Shown: positions 29,215-39,093, numbered from the stretch's first letter. The stretch: 64,000 bases of DNA from Altererythrobacter sp. (GCA_016793865.1 JAEULJ010000001.1:62001-126000), one strand, 5' to 3'. Notes: generated by a model from the sequence alone, not told the origin. Numbers and translations are program-made.

Positions 29215-30690
29215 TTACCTCCTGGCGGGCAATGGTGCGGGAAGGCGAAGGCGATAGATCAGCAGGCGGCTGTCCACGTCCATAGCCGATCCGCAGGCCT
29301 GACCGGACATGACGCAATTCCTGGCGGTGAAATCATTGTCGTTGCCGACGATGAGGAAATATTCGTCGGGCCGGTCCGCTTCCAGCGCGGAAACCAGATC
29401 CATCGCTTCCCACTTCTCGGACAGTCTGCCGACGCTCAGCCCCAGGCGCGCGAGTTGGGCCGGGTCCAGCATGTTCACCAGCGCAGCCTTCTCGGCCGGC
29501 CTTAGGTCCGGCCGCAGCGCCGTGCCCGCCGGATCGGCCAGCACGGAGGTTGTGCCGGTTTCATATTCCGTCCCGGCCAGATTGCTGGCGCCGGCCAGAT
29601 CGACCAGCAGGATGCTCTTGTAGACGGCCGGGTTCTTGCTGGAGGCGCCCTCGCCCGCGCTGTCTCGGGCAAGCATCAGGAAGCTCCGCTCGTTCAGCGC
29701 GACGATTTCGCTTTGCGCCGCGGTGCGGTTTGCCTTCCCGCCGGTGCCATCGTCGCGATAGGCGGGAAGCTGCACGATGTGATGCGCGCTGGGCCGCTCC
29801 GGGGTGGGCGTCCCGCTCACGTCATAGACCAGCACGCGGGTATTGATGCGGCCGGCGGCGTTGCCTGTGGCGCTGTCCTGGACGAGAGCGCTCTGCATCA
29901 TCACGAACAGGGTGCGCCCGTCGGGCGAGAGCGCCATGCCTTCGGCCCCCTGGTTGTTGCGGCGGCCGGTTTCGGGCGGCTGCAACGAGCCGAAATGCGG
30001 AGCCCCGGCGCGGCGCGGGGTCACCGCGGCGGGAGGCCGGATGACCCCGCGCAAATGGCCGCCCCGGTCGAAGTAATAGACGTTCGCGGTATATTCGTCG
30101 CCGATGTAGAACCCGCCGTCACGTGTGAACTGTAGCGATTCCGCGTCGAGCGACACCTTGCCGTGGCCGATGCCGCTTGCCGGTGCGGGCAGGGTCATGC
30201 CCCGCTGGATCAGCGTGCCGGTGCCGGGATCGGCTCCGGTGAAGGGCCGTCCGCGAAAGTCGCGCAGTTCGATGCCGCCATCGGGGACCACGGTCACGCG
30301 GCCGTCGGCGGGGGTGAACTGGATGCGGAAGCGGTGCAGCCGCCCCCGGTAGTCGAAAAACAGATTGGCGTCGGGATCGTTGCGCCCGCGATCGGGCAGC
30401 GTCCAGAGGATCGCCTCATAGCCATCGCCGGTCCGCTTCCAGCTTCCCGGTGCGATCTTCAGCGACGAGAAGGACCCGAGCGTGTCGCCAAGAAAATCGA
30501 TGGTGCCCGCCGCAAGCGTGCCGGTGCCGGCAAGCCCAAGGTCGATATAGGTCTGTCCGCGCAGGGATACGCTGCGCGCGCCATCGCCCTGTTCGATCTG
30601 GGGCCGCGTGACGGGTTCTTCCCCGGCTGCCGCGCCGGGGAAGAACGCCACCAGGGCCAGTGCGGCAAGCCCGGTTCGCCTAGAAGCCAA
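29215..30690 (-). CDS. Exported phytase-like esterase (beta-propeller, 'esterase-like activity of phytase')
   Basis: The predicted product is 491 aa from TTG at 30690, which gives MASRRTGLAALALVAFFPGA, a good signal peptide. The start overlaps the TonB receptor stop by 11 bases. Motifs: DAESLQFTRDGGFYIGDEY, NNQGAEGMALSPDGRTL, LNERSFLMLARDSAGEG and VGNDNDF, typical of the phytase-like beta-propeller family. It probably hydrolyses phosphate esters or other esters outside the cytoplasm. Co-transcription with the TonB receptor suggests that receptor takes up a product or substrate. The start choice is moderately certain. Confidence 0.78.
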   Translation of the reverse strand: MASRRTGLAALALVAFFPGAAAGEEPVTRPQIEQGDGARSVSLRGQTYIDLGLAGTGTLAAGTIDFLGDTLGSFSSLKIAPGSWKRTGDGYEAILWTLPDRGRNDPDANLFFDYRGRLHRFRIQFTPADGRVTVVPDGGIELRDFRGRPFTGADPGTGTLIQRGMTLPAPASGIGHGKVSLDAESLQFTRDGGFYIGDEYTANVYYFDRGGHLRGVIRPPAAVTPRRAGAPHFGSLQPPETGRRNNQGAEGMALSPDGRTLFVMMQSALVQDSATGNAAGRINTRVLVYDVSGTPTPERPSAHHIVQLPAYRDDGTGGKANRTAAQSEIVALNERSFLMLARDSAGEGASSKNPAVYKSILLVDLAGASNLAGTEYETGTTSVLADPAGTALRPDLRPAEKAALVNMLDPAQLARLGLSVGRLSEKWEAMDLVSALEADRPDEYFLIVGNDNDFTARNCVMSGQACGSAMDVDSRLLIYRLRLPAPLPARR

Positions 30691-33034
30691 AGCTGAGCGA
30701 CCCGAAGACCTGGCGCGGCGCCGAGGCGTGGAAAACGGCGATCGTGCCCGCCACATCATCCGGGGCGAACACGCTGTTGTCGAAGTTCGCGGCATAGCGC
30801 AGGTTGGTCAGGTTGGTGACGTTCAACGACAGCTTCGCCCCCTTCATCGGCCCGATATCGCCGAACTTGTAGCCGAGACCGAGATCGAAGGTCGCATAGC
30901 CCTTGACGCTCTGGTCGTTGGTATAGGTGTAATAGCGCCGACCGGTGTATTTGCCCATCAGCGAAGCGGAAAAACCGCCTTCTGTCAGGGTGAGCACGCT
31001 GGAGAACATTTCCCTCGGCGTATCCACCTGCTGCTTGCCCTTGGTCTGCTTCAGGTCACAGGTCGCGCCCGTGCACCAGTTCAGATTCTCGTCATAGGTC
31101 GATTTGTTGTAGGATGCCGAATTGTACCAGTTCAGCCAGTGCGTCGGCTTCCACAAAACGCCCAGCTCGACGCCGCGGCTGGTGACCCCGCCGGCGTTGT
31201 GAAAGCTGTTCCCGCAACCGGGGTTCTGCTGCTGGTTGGTGGGGCAAGGATTGTACTGAAGCAGGCGATTTTCGAACTGCGTGCGGTACGCCGCGAGCGA
31301 CAGCTGCAGCGGCCCGCTGACATAGCGATAGCCGCCCTCCACGCTCTTGGATGTCTGCGGCTTCAGATATTTGCCCTGAAGATCCCAGATGGTCTGCGAT
31401 ACCGACTGCGGCCCCAGTTTGAAGCCGCCCTGGAACATGGCCATGTTCTCGGCATAGCTGGCATAGAGCTCGTGCCCCGGCGCGACGTCCCAGTGAACGC
31501 CGATCTCGGGCAGGAAATTGTCCTTGGCGACCAGGGTGCCGCTCGCGAACTGGCTCGAGGCGGGCGGGGGCGCCTTGGCGATCCCGTCGATCGCCCGGGC
31601 ATCGGATCTGGCAAAGGTGCTCTTGAAGCCGAAATCGATCGTCAGCGCGTCGTCGAACAGCTTCATCGTGTTCTGGACGTAGAACTGCCAGGTCGTCCAG
31701 CGGGTTTCCTGCACCCATTGCGCGGTGTCGGGCTGACCCTTCAGGTACTGGGCGAGGCTGAACGGCCCCTTCACATTGGTCCAGATATAGCGGGCCGCGC
31801 TGCTGGTGTTGTCCTCGAACCACATGCCCGCCTGCAGGCGATTGAAGCCCGCTTCCCAGCTCGCGCTGGCGAGCACGCCGCTGCGGTCGATGGTATAGCG
31901 CGTGTCGCGGATCTGCACCGGCACATCGTCCGCCGTGTCGGCCGTGCCCTGTTTCGACCAGCCCATGATCCAGTTGTTGCCGGCGCCCTTGTTGTTGTGG
32001 CGATAGCCCTGCACGGTCACTGCGAGGGTGCGGGTGATGTCGAACTCGCCCTTGAGGTAATAGACCTCGTCGTTGCGCAGGATCTGGCCGTTGGTGAAGG
32101 TCACGTCGGACCGCTTTTCCGGCAGCACCGAATTCACGCAACGCGCCGTGGCGGTGGGATTGGTCACCGCGCAATAGGCGCGGTCGAGATAGCCCTGCCA
32201 GTTGGGCGCATAGCCGCCCTGGTCCCAGCCGAGCCTCGCGAGCATATCCTTCGAGATATAGGCGTCGCTGGCCTGGTTGGTGCGCGACACGTCGGCGAAG
32301 GCGGTGATCTTGCCCGCGTCGAACTCGTACATCAGCTTGGCGTTGAGCTGCTTGCCGGTGGAGGTGTTGTAGGCGGCCTGGTTCACGAAGAGATCGTATT
32401 CGTGGTACTGGCCGGAGAGATAGGCGGAGAAGCCGCCGCTTTCCCCGGTATCGAAGCGAACGAAACCGCGCCGCGCGTTGTTGCTACCGATGCTGGCGGT
32501 GGCGGTCAGCCCCATGTCCCTGCGCGGATCGCTGGAGAAATAGGTCACCGCGCCGCCGAGGTTGCTGGTGGAGGGAATGGCGAGGCCGGCGATGCCGGTC
32601 GCGAGCTCGGCCCGACCCAGGTTCTCGGAAATCAGCGCGCGGCTGATGCTGAGCCCGTTGTAGTTGTTGTACGCGCCATCGCCGAGCGGCATCCCGTCGA
32701 GCGTGTAGCCGAGGAAGGTGGTGCTGAAGCCGCGCACCTGCAGCGACATCGATTTTTCATTGACGCCCAGGGCGTCGATCGACTGCGCGCTGACGCCGGG
32801 CAGGAAGTTGAGCGCCTTCTGCGCGCTTACGCCCGGGGGCAGGACGTCCAGGTTCGAGGGAAGCAGGGTCGAGACCGAGCGGGTCTGTCCCGTGCCGATC
32901 ACGACGATCTCGCCGGTATCGACAGCATCGCCATTCTCCGGATCGACCGGCGCGGCGTCCTGCGCATTCGCGGCTGCGGCATAAGTGAAACAGGCAACCG
33001 CCAGCGCGAGGACGGATACGGACTTCTTCGACAT
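30680..33034 (-). CDS. TonB-dependent receptor (first of two)
   Basis: A 784-aa outer-membrane receptor. Signal peptide MSKKSVSVLALAVACFTYAA with cleavage near ANAQDA, then a TonB-box-like IVVIGTG, a plug domain (KSMSLQVRGFSTTFLGYTLD, NLGGAVTYFSS) and a 22-strand barrel ending in a terminal Phe (GSLSFGF). ATG at 33034 follows a GGGGG element. It is translationally linked to the downstream phytase-like esterase. The ligand is not known. No siderophore genes are nearby. Confidence 0.92.
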   Translation of the reverse strand: MSKKSVSVLALAVACFTYAAAANAQDAAPVDPENGDAVDTGEIVVIGTGQTRSVSTLLPSNLDVLPPGVSAQKALNFLPGVSAQSIDALGVNEKSMSLQVRGFSTTFLGYTLDGMPLGDGAYNNYNGLSISRALISENLGRAELATGIAGLAIPSTSNLGGAVTYFSSDPRRDMGLTATASIGSNNARRGFVRFDTGESGGFSAYLSGQYHEYDLFVNQAAYNTSTGKQLNAKLMYEFDAGKITAFADVSRTNQASDAYISKDMLARLGWDQGGYAPNWQGYLDRAYCAVTNPTATARCVNSVLPEKRSDVTFTNGQILRNDEVYYLKGEFDITRTLAVTVQGYRHNNKGAGNNWIMGWSKQGTADTADDVPVQIRDTRYTIDRSGVLASASWEAGFNRLQAGMWFEDNTSSAARYIWTNVKGPFSLAQYLKGQPDTAQWVQETRWTTWQFYVQNTMKLFDDALTIDFGFKSTFARSDARAIDGIAKAPPPASSQFASGTLVAKDNFLPEIGVHWDVAPGHELYASYAENMAMFQGGFKLGPQSVSQTIWDLQGKYLKPQTSKSVEGGYRYVSGPLQLSLAAYRTQFENRLLQYNPCPTNQQQNPGCGNSFHNAGGVTSRGVELGVLWKPTHWLNWYNSASYNKSTYDENLNWCTGATCDLKQTKGKQQVDTPREMFSSVLTLTEGGFSASLMGKYTGRRYYTYTNDQSVKGYATFDLGLGYKFGDIGPMKGAKLSLNVTNLTNLRYAANFDNSVFAPDDVAGTIAVFHASAPRQVFGSLSFGF

Positions 33035-33211
33035 TAATACCCCCTGATGGACGAGGGCGCCGCGAGACATGACTTGTTCGCGGCCCCAGCGTCGGCGGGG
33101 CGGGCCTATTTCATGGGTTGATGACGCTTTGACGACGGCATGGGGCACGGCGGCACCCCCGGACCTGGCCGGGCCAATCTCCGGCTCGGCAATGTCCGGA
33201 CCGGGAGGTCG

Positions 33212-33733
33212 CTAGAGCCCGCCGCCGCCCTCGCGCAGCACCGCGATCCCGGCCTCGCGCTGGCGCTTGAGCTCGGCCTTCAGCCGGGCCGGATCGCGGG
33301 CGAAGACGAAGCCGAAACTGACCCCGCCTTCCTTGCCCACGGTGGCGTGGTGCAGCTTGTGCGCCTGGACGATGCGGCGCGCATAACCGCTGCGCGGCAC
33401 CCAGCGGAAATAGCGCTGATGGACCAGCCCGTCGTGAACGAGCGTGTAGATGATTCCATAGCCCAGAATGCCGAGGCCGATCCATGTCGCGGGCCACCAT
33501 GCCTGCTCGCCCAGGATCAGCGGGCTGCCGAGCGCGAACATGGAAATGCTCATCGCCGCGCCGACCAGGCCGAACAGGTCGTTCTTCTCGAGCACCCCGT
33601 CATGCGGTTCGTGATGGTCGCGGTGCCACGCCCAGCCGAACCCGTGCATGATGTATTTGTGGCTCGCCCAGGCGACGCCTTCCATCGCCAGCATGGTGGC
33701 GATCACGATGAGAACTGGCGGCATCACGGCCAT
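33212..33733 (-). CDS. crtZ: Beta-carotene hydroxylase (CrtZ-type, fatty acid hydroxylase superfamily)
   Basis: A 173-aa integral membrane di-iron hydroxylase that converts beta-carotene to zeaxanthin. Histidine clusters typical of CrtZ are visible: HKYIMHGFGWAWHRDHHEPH, HDGLVHQRY and HKLHHATVG. Four hydrophobic segments flank them. ATG at 33733 gives the standard start. The thioesterase gene is 17 bases upstream on the same strand. Sphingomonads are usually yellow from hydroxylated carotenoids, which fits. Confidence 0.88.
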   Translation of the reverse strand: MAVMPPVLIVIATMLAMEGVAWASHKYIMHGFGWAWHRDHHEPHDGVLEKNDLFGLVGAAMSISMFALGSPLILGEQAWWPATWIGLGILGYGIIYTLVHDGLVHQRYFRWVPRSGYARRIVQAHKLHHATVGKEGGVSFGFVFARDPARLKAELKRQREAGIAVLREGGGGL

Positions 33734-33750
33734 GACAGCCGGAATATAGG

Positions 33751-34152
33751 CTATTGCTCGCTCACATTGAAGAAGGCGCGCAAATGGTCGCCGATGCGCG
33801 CCGGCCTGAGCGTCTCGGCATCGATGCAGCACCAGGCGGAGCGAACTTCGGCCAGCACCTCCTCGCCCCGGCTGATGACCGTGCGATAGAAGGCACGCGC
33901 GCCCTTGAAGCTTTCCAGCACCGGGGCGGCGATCACCGCATCGCCCAGGAAGCCGGGCCGCAGATAGGTGATCTCGTGCTTGAGCGCGACCCAGGCCTTG
34001 CTGGCCACCTCATCGGCCGGGGCAAGCCCGCGCCAATGCGCCAGCACCGCATCCTGTACCCAGGTCAGATAGCGCGCGTTGTTGACGTGCCCCATGAAGT
34101 CGATGTCAGCGGCCTCGACCGTGATGGGAATCGCGAAGGGTTGTGCTGACAT
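33751..34152 (-). CDS. Acyl-CoA thioesterase, hotdog fold
   Basis: A 133-aa single-hotdog protein of the 4-hydroxybenzoyl-CoA/YbgC type. The active-site region DIDFMGHVNNARYLTWVQDA contains the conserved Asp and His-Val-Asn-Asn. Substrate unknown. Lies upstream of crtZ on the same strand, probably co-transcribed but with no obvious functional link. Confidence 0.88.
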   Translation of the reverse strand: MSAQPFAIPITVEAADIDFMGHVNNARYLTWVQDAVLAHWRGLAPADEVASKAWVALKHEITYLRPGFLGDAVIAAPVLESFKGARAFYRTVISRGEEVLAEVRSAWCCIDAETLRPARIGDHLRAFFNVSEQ

Positions 34153-34292
34153 GGCTGTAAGTTAGCGCGGGGAAGTTACGGAATCCATACGGCTCGCGGT
34201 TTATTTTGCGAGCCGTTCGCCACTTTTGGACTTGCGCTGGCCCAAGCTAAACCATCTTGCCCCCCGGGCGCGGCGGCGGGCATAGCCGGGCG

Positions 34293-35729
34293 ATGGCCAG
34301 CCGCCCCCGCACCCTCTACGAAAAGATCTGGGACGCCCATGTGGTGGAACGGCGCGAGGACGGAACCTGCCTCCTCTACATCGACCGCCATCTCGTCCAC
34401 GAGGTCACCAGCCCGCAGGCATTCGAGGGGCTGCGCGTGGCCGGGCGGCGGGTCCGGCGGCCGGAGCTGACGCTGGCCGTTCCCGACCACAATGTGCCAA
34501 CCACCGCGCGCCTCGGCGCGGACGGCACGCCCCTGCCCATCGCCGATCCCGAAAGCGCGGCCCAGCTTGCCGCGCTGACCCGCAACACCGCCGAGTTCGG
34601 CATCCCCTATATCCCCGCCACCGCGCCGGCGCAGGGTATCGTCCATGTCGTCGGGCCGGAACAGGGCTTCTCGCTGCCCGGCGCCACCGTGGTCTGCGGC
34701 GATTCGCACACCGCCGCGCACGGCGGGATCGGCGCGCTGGCGTTCGGCATCGGCACCAGCGAGGTCGAGCACGTGCTGGCAACGCAAACCCTTCTGCTCG
34801 CGGGATCGAAGACGATGGAGGTGCGCGTGGAGGGCGATCTGGGCCCCGGCATCACCGCGAAGGACCTGATACTCCACATCATCGGCCGGATCGGCACCGC
34901 CGGCGGCACCGGCCATGTCATCGAATATCGCGGCCGGGTTTTCGAGGAGATGAGCGTCGAGGGGCGGCTGACCGTCTGCAACATGAGCATCGAGGGCGGC
35001 GCCCGCGCCGGGCTGATCGCACCCGACGAGACCGTTTTCGCCTGGCTCGAGGGCCGGCCGATGGCCCCTGCGGGCGAGGCATGGGACGCGGCGCTGGCAT
35101 GGTGGCGGACGCTGGCCACCGACCCCGGTGCGCGCTTCGACAAATCGGTGGTGATCGATGCCGCCGAGGTCGAGCCGACGGTGACCTGGGGCACCAGCCC
35201 CGAGGATGTCGCGGGCATCGGCGGCCACGTGCCGGACCCGGACAGCTTCGCCGATCCCGCCAAGCAGGCGGCCGCCGCCAAGAGCCTTGCCTACATGGGC
35301 CTCGCCCCCGGCACACCGCTGTCCGATATCCCGGTCGAGAACGTGTTCATCGGGAGCTGCACCAACAGCCGGATCGAGGATCTGCGCGCCGCCGCCGCCG
35401 TGCTCGACGGGCGGACCAAGGCGCCGGGCGTGAAATGGGCCATCGCCGTGCCCGGCTCGGGCCTGGTCAAGCGCCAGGCCGAGGCGGAGGGGCTGGACCG
35501 CATCTTCACCGCCGCCGGCTTCGAATGGCGCGAACCGGGCTGTTCGGCCTGCCTCGCCATGAACCCCGACAAGGTGCCCGCAGGCGAGCGCTGCGCCTCC
35601 ACCAGCAACCGCAATTTCGTCGGCCGCCAGGGTCCGGGCGCGCGGACCCATCTGATGAGCCCGGCGATGGCCGCTGCCGCCGCGGTGACCGGCCGGCTGA
35701 CCGACGTGCGCGCGCTGATGGCCTCATGA
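34293..35729 (+). CDS. leuC: 3-isopropylmalate dehydratase large subunit
   Basis: The product is 478 aa from ATG at 34293. With LeuD it isomerises 2-isopropylmalate to 3-isopropylmalate in leucine synthesis. It has the aconitase-type 4Fe-4S ligands in [13 protein letters not shown] and [13 protein letters not shown], and substrate motifs [12 protein letters not shown] and [15 protein letters not shown]. leuD lies downstream after a tiny gene. Confidence 0.97.
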   Translation: MASRPRTLYEKIWDAHVVERREDGTCLLYIDRHLVHEVTSPQAFEGLRVAGRRVRRPELTLAVPDHNVPTTARLGADGTPLPIADPESAAQLAALTRNTAEFGIPYIPATAPAQGIVHVVGPEQGFSLPGATVVCGDSHTAAHGGIGALAFGIGTSEVEHVLATQTLLLAGSKTMEVRVEGDLGPGITAKDLILHIIGRIGTAGGTGHVIEYRGRVFEEMSVEGRLTVCNMSIEGGARAGLIAPDETVFAWLEGRPMAPAGEAWDAALAWWRTLATDPGARFDKSVVIDAAEVEPTVTWGTSPEDVAGIGGHVPDPDSFADPAKQAAAAKSLAYMGLAPGTPLSDIPVENVFIGSCTNSRIEDLRAAAAVLDGRTKAPGVKWAIAVPGSGLVKRQAEAEGLDRIFTAAGFEWREPGCSACLAMNPDKVPAGERCASTSNRNFVGRQGPGARTHLMSPAMAAAAAVTGRLTDVRALMAS

Positions 35730-35778
35730 CACCGCGCCACGGCTTGCCAAGTCCGCGCACCCTCCGCATGGAACACCT

Positions 35779-35937
35779 ATGACCAAGAAAGAGAAAACCG
35801 CCGTCGCGATCGCGGGCGCCGTTGGCTCGGCGGCGCTGGCCGCAGCGCTGCTCTATGCCAACAAGCGCAAGGAGAAGAAGCGCGGCCCCGCCCAGCCCGG
35901 CCCCATCCCTTCCGGCGAAAAGCCCGAAACCGACTGA
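35779..35937 (+). CDS. 52-aa membrane-anchored small protein between leuC and leuD
   Basis: A 52-aa protein starts at ATG 35779 and ends with TGA at 35935-35937, where the overlapping ATGA starts leuD. Sequence features: lysine-rich start ([20 protein letters not shown]), one hydrophobic helix (about residues 8-27), a basic run ([10 protein letters not shown]), and a proline-rich end. I recall similar short proteins next to leuD in sphingomonads that databases sometimes label 'isopropylmalate isomerase', apparently because of position. No catalytic feature supports that name. No Shine-Dalgarno site is obvious. Confidence 0.7.
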   Translation: MTKKEKTAVAIAGAVGSAALAAALLYANKRKEKKRGPAQPGPIPSGEKPETD

Positions 35938-36557
35938 TGAAACCGGTGGCGACCATCGAAGGGCGCGCGATTCCGCTCGGCCTCAAGAACCTCGATACCG
36001 ACGTCATCATCCCGGCGCATTGGCTCAAGACCATCACCCGCGACGGGCTGGGCAAGGGCGCGTTCGAGACGCTCCGCGCCGAGCCTGGCAATATCCTCGA
36101 CGACCCTGAGTACGCAGGCGCGCCGATCCTGATCGCGGGCGACAATTTCGGCTGCGGATCGAGCCGGGAACACGCCGCCTGGGCGCTTGCCGACCTCGGC
36201 ATCGCGGCGGTGATCGCGCCGAGCTTCTCCGACATCTTCTCCGGCAATGCGTTCAAGAACGGCATCCTGACGGTTGCCCTTCCGCAGGAGGCGGTGGACC
36301 GGCTGCTGGAAGTGGCGCGCGATCACCCGGTCACCGTCGACCTCGACAGCCAGACCGTCACCACCCCGTTCCAGGACCGTTTCGCCTTCGCCATCGACCC
36401 ATTCCGCAAGCACTGCCTGAGCGAGGGGCTGGACGAGATCGGGCTGACGCTCGCCAGTTCCGCTGCGATCGGCGCGTTCGAGCGGATGGAGGGACGGCCC
36501 TGGCTCGTCCCTTCTGCCTCTCCTGCAAATGTTGGCTTGAATGGCACGATTGCATAA
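35937..36557 (+). CDS. leuD: 3-isopropylmalate dehydratase small subunit
   Basis: A 206-aa partner of LeuC, with [16 protein letters not shown] at the N-terminus and the swivel-domain motif [19 protein letters not shown] at 35937 overlaps the stop of the 52-aa gene by one base. The stop is followed by a GC-rich hairpin region and TTTTCTTTT at 36656-36664, a possible terminator. Confidence 0.97.
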   Translation: MKPVATIEGRAIPLGLKNLDTDVIIPAHWLKTITRDGLGKGAFETLRAEPGNILDDPEYAGAPILIAGDNFGCGSSREHAAWALADLGIAAVIAPSFSDIFSGNAFKNGILTVALPQEAVDRLLEVARDHPVTVDLDSQTVTTPFQDRFAFAIDPFRKHCLSEGLDEIGLTLASSAAIGAFERMEGRPWLVPSASPANVGLNGTIA

Positions 36558-36610
36558 CCCATATGGTTTACATGATCGCGCGTGCTCCAGCATCGAACGT
36601 GGGGATGGGG

Positions 36611-36664
36611 CGGGGCATTTCGCCCCTGCCGACCGGTGCTTTCGGGCGCGGCGGCTTTTCTTTT
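36611..36664 (+). terminator. Possible terminator after leuD
   Basis: Between leuD and the oxidoreductase gene, a GGGGCG/CGCCCC hairpin is followed by an imperfect GC-rich stem and TTTTCTTTT. The stem is imperfect, so this is only a candidate. Confidence 0.4.
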
Positions 36665-36753
36665 CCTGGACCGTGTAACACCCGGTCCATGTGTTGCGTG
36701 GCAGCGACGAAACGAGCGCCTGCGCGGGCGCGACAAATAGGAGTTTGGCTGAC

Positions 36754-37752
36754 GTGAAAGCGGTGCTGTCGAAAGACGTGGGCGGGCCCGAAACGCTGGT
36801 TCTGGAGGATATCGACGCCCCCGTGCCGGGCGCGGGCGAGGTGCTGGTGGATGTCGCCGCCTGCGCGATCAACTTCCCGGACACCCTCATCATCCGCGAT
36901 CTCTACCAGTTCAAGCCGCCCCGCCCCTTCTCTCCCGGCGGAGAGATTTCGGGCACCGTGACCGCCATCGGCGAAGGCGTGACCGGCTGGAAGCCCGGCG
37001 ACAAGGTGCTGGCCGGTATCGGCAGCGGCGGCCTGCGCGAGCAGGTGGTGATCGCCGCGGAGCGGCTGTTCGCGGTGCCCGAGGGTATCGATCTGGTGCA
37101 GGCGAGCGCGCTGCTGATGACCTATGGCACCACCATCCACGCGCTGAAGGACCGGGGCGATATCGCCGCCGGGCAGACCGTGCTGGTGCTGGGCGCGGCC
37201 GGCGGCGTCGGGCTGTCGGGGGTCGAACTGGCCAAGGCCTATGGCTGCCGCGTCGTGGCCGCCGTCTCCAGCCAGGAAAAGGCCGAGGCCGCGCGCGCCG
37301 CCGGTGCCGACGAGGTCGTGATCTATGGCCGCCCGCCATTCGACAAGGACCAGAGCAAGGCGCTGGCACAGCAGTTCAAGGATGCCGTCGGGCCGGAGGG
37401 CGCGGATATCGTCTACGATATCGTCGGCGGCGATTATTCGGAGCCGGCGCTGCGCTCGATCGCCTGGGAAGGGCGCTTCCTGGTGGTCGGCTTTCCCGCG
37501 GGGATCGCGAAGCTTCCGCTCAACCTGACGCTGCTCAAGAGCTGCGACGTGCGCGGCGTGTTCTGGGGCGCATTCGCGGCCCGCGAGCCGGCGTGCAATG
37601 CCGCCAATATCGCCGAGCTGTTCGCGTTGTGGCGCGCGGGGAAGATCGGGCCGAAGATCAGCGAGACCTACCCGCTCAGCCGCGCCCACGAAGCCATCGC
37701 CAAGCTCGCGCGGGGCGAGGCGATCGGCAAGCTGGTGGTGACGATGGACTGA
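36754..37752 (+). CDS. NADPH:quinone oxidoreductase-like MDR family protein
   Basis: The product is 332 aa from GTG at 36754, with an AGGAG site upstream (about 36740). Medium-chain dehydrogenase fold without zinc-binding cysteines: GDKVLAGIGSGGLREQV and the NADP-binding VLVLGAAGGVGLSGVELAKA. It likely reduces quinones or enals with NADPH. Stand-alone gene between leuD and the DUF1476 gene. Confidence 0.9.
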   Translation: MKAVLSKDVGGPETLVLEDIDAPVPGAGEVLVDVAACAINFPDTLIIRDLYQFKPPRPFSPGGEISGTVTAIGEGVTGWKPGDKVLAGIGSGGLREQVVIAAERLFAVPEGIDLVQASALLMTYGTTIHALKDRGDIAAGQTVLVLGAAGGVGLSGVELAKAYGCRVVAAVSSQEKAEAARAAGADEVVIYGRPPFDKDQSKALAQQFKDAVGPEGADIVYDIVGGDYSEPALRSIAWEGRFLVVGFPAGIAKLPLNLTLLKSCDVRGVFWGAFAAREPACNAANIAELFALWRAGKIGPKISETYPLSRAHEAIAKLARGEAIGKLVVTMD

Positions 37753-37804
37753 TTCCGGCCCGGCCGCTAAACTGCGGTCGACGCCAGACACCGAGAGGAT
37801 TCCC

Positions 37805-38131
37805 ATGACCAGTTTCAACGATCGCGAGCGTGGCGAGGAAGCCAAATACGCCTTCGACGAGGAGAACGCCTTCAAGATCGCCGCGCGCGCCACCCGCCTG
37901 GCGGGGGAATGGGCCGCCGGACTGATGGGCCTCACCGCCGAGGAAGCGGACGCCTATCGCAAATCGGTCGTGCAGGCCGATTTCGAGGAAGCGGGCCACG
38001 AAGACGTGATCCGCAAGCTGCTGGGCGATCTCACCCAGGCCGGCGCCGACACCGACGAGGCCGCCATCCGTGCCAAGATGGAAGAGTGCATCGTCGAGGC
38101 GCGCCGCCAGTTCATGACCGCGAGCAACTGA
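37805..38131 (+). CDS. DUF1476 protein, F1-ATPase inhibitor zeta-like subunit
   Basis: A 108-aa protein with MTSFNDRERGEEAKYAFDEE at the start and AGEWAAGLMGLTAEEADAYR and ECIVEARRQFM later. This is the alphaproteobacterial zeta subunit family, which in Paracoccus inhibits reverse rotation of F1F0-ATPase. It lies just before the bolA-grx pair. Confidence 0.93.
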   Translation: MTSFNDRERGEEAKYAFDEENAFKIAARATRLAGEWAAGLMGLTAEEADAYRKSVVQADFEEAGHEDVIRKLLGDLTQAGADTDEAAIRAKMEECIVEARRQFMTASN

Positions 38132-38136
38132 CCGCC

Positions 38137-38370
38137 ATGCCGATGGCGGGGGCCGAGATCGAGCGGCTGATCGTCGCCGCGCTGCCCGGTGCGCTGGTCA
38201 CCTTGCGCGACCTTGCCGGTGACGACGATCATTGGGCCGCGCACGTCGTCGCGCCGCAGTTCGCGGGCGTGAGCCGGGTGCAGCAGCACAAGCTGGTCTA
38301 TGCCGCGCTCGGCGGGCGGATGGGCGGCGAGCTTCACGCCTTGCAAGTCACCACCGCGGTTCCCACCTGA
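38137..38370 (+). CDS. BolA family protein
   Basis: A 77-aa protein with the BolA fold: an N-terminal helix ([18 protein letters not shown]) and the C-terminal [20 protein letters not shown], with the conserved His that can ligate a shared 2Fe-2S cluster. Its partner, the CGFS monothiol glutaredoxin, is encoded 43 bases downstream, the conserved alphaproteobacterial pair. ATG at 38143 is an alternative start. Confidence 0.9.
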   Translation: MPMAGAEIERLIVAALPGALVTLRDLAGDDDHWAAHVVAPQFAGVSRVQQHKLVYAALGGRMGGELHALQVTTAVPT

Positions 38371-38413
38371 AGACCACGTCCTTCGGGACACCCCAATTTT
38401 GAAGGATCGGCCC

Positions 38414-38746
38414 ATGTCCGATGTGAATGCGCGCCTCTCCGATATCGTTTCTTCGAACGACGTCGTCCTGTTCATGAAGGGCACGCCGCTGTTCCCGCAA
38501 TGCGGCTTTTCCAGCCGGGCGATCTCCATCCTCGATCACATGGGCATCGCCTATGACACTGTGGACGTGCTTCAGGACATGGAAATCCGCCAGGGGATCA
38601 AGGACTTCTCGGATTGGCCGACCATCCCGCAGCTTTACGTCAAGGGTGAGTTCGTGGGCGGCAGCGACATCATGATGGAGATGTACGAGGCGGGCGAGCT
38701 CCAGCAGATGATGCAGGACAAGGCGGTCGCCCGCGCCGAGGGCTGA
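38414..38746 (+). CDS. grxD: Monothiol glutaredoxin (CGFS type, Grx4/GrxD)
   Basis: A 110-aa protein with the CGFS active site ([13 protein letters not shown]), the [14 protein letters not shown] segment and a [15 protein letters not shown]-terminus. It carries 2Fe-2S clusters and pairs with BolA. The strong hairpin at 38802 ends the unit. Confidence 0.96.
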   Translation: MSDVNARLSDIVSSNDVVLFMKGTPLFPQCGFSSRAISILDHMGIAYDTVDVLQDMEIRQGIKDFSDWPTIPQLYVKGEFVGGSDIMMEMYEAGELQQMMQDKAVARAEG

Positions 38747-39093
38747 GCCACACCGCCGACCGGGCGCGCGCCTCGCCGGGATTACAGAGCCTGGACCAAA
38801 GAAAAGCCGCCCGGGTCGGGGCGGCTTTTCCGTTGGGGGCCTCGTGAACCGAAACCGGGAAACTCGCGGGGTGGGAAGGCGGGACCGGGAGACCAGTGGC
38901 CCCGCCTTCTCCTCGAGGACTTGAAGAGACACCATCTCCTGTGCATTCCGCGTGCCAAACACGCCCGAGGCCGGAAATGCAGGCCTTGCAATGGTTAACG
39001 GGATCGCAAGGGCGGCCGGGCTGTAAACTATTCCGACAGGCCGCGGCTGCCGCGCCGCTTGGCAAGGCCCCGCCCCGGCTGCATGGGAGGACC
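38747..39093 (+). terminator. Gap with an intrinsic terminator at 38802-38830 and nothing else clear
   Basis: A stem of AAAAGCCGCCC pairing with GGGGCGGCTTTT, followed by CC, lies 55 bases after the glutaredoxin stop and reads as an intrinsic terminator for the plus strand. The remaining 260 bases up to the Nudix gene show no ORF, repeat or strong promoter that I can support. Confidence 0.75.

Noticed and set aside
30608-33037. 809-codon plus-strand open frame over the first TonB receptor
   Set aside because: The receptor with plug and barrel is on the minus strand. The plus frame shows no signal peptide or domain.
33108-33135. GTCA-type repeats upstream of the first TonB receptor considered as a Pho box
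   Set aside because: The half-sites are 8 bases apart rather than 11, so PhoB spacing is not met.
35726-35782. 18-codon ORF overlapping the leuC stop and reading towards the 52-aa gene
   Set aside because: Very short, overlaps the next start and has no support beyond position.
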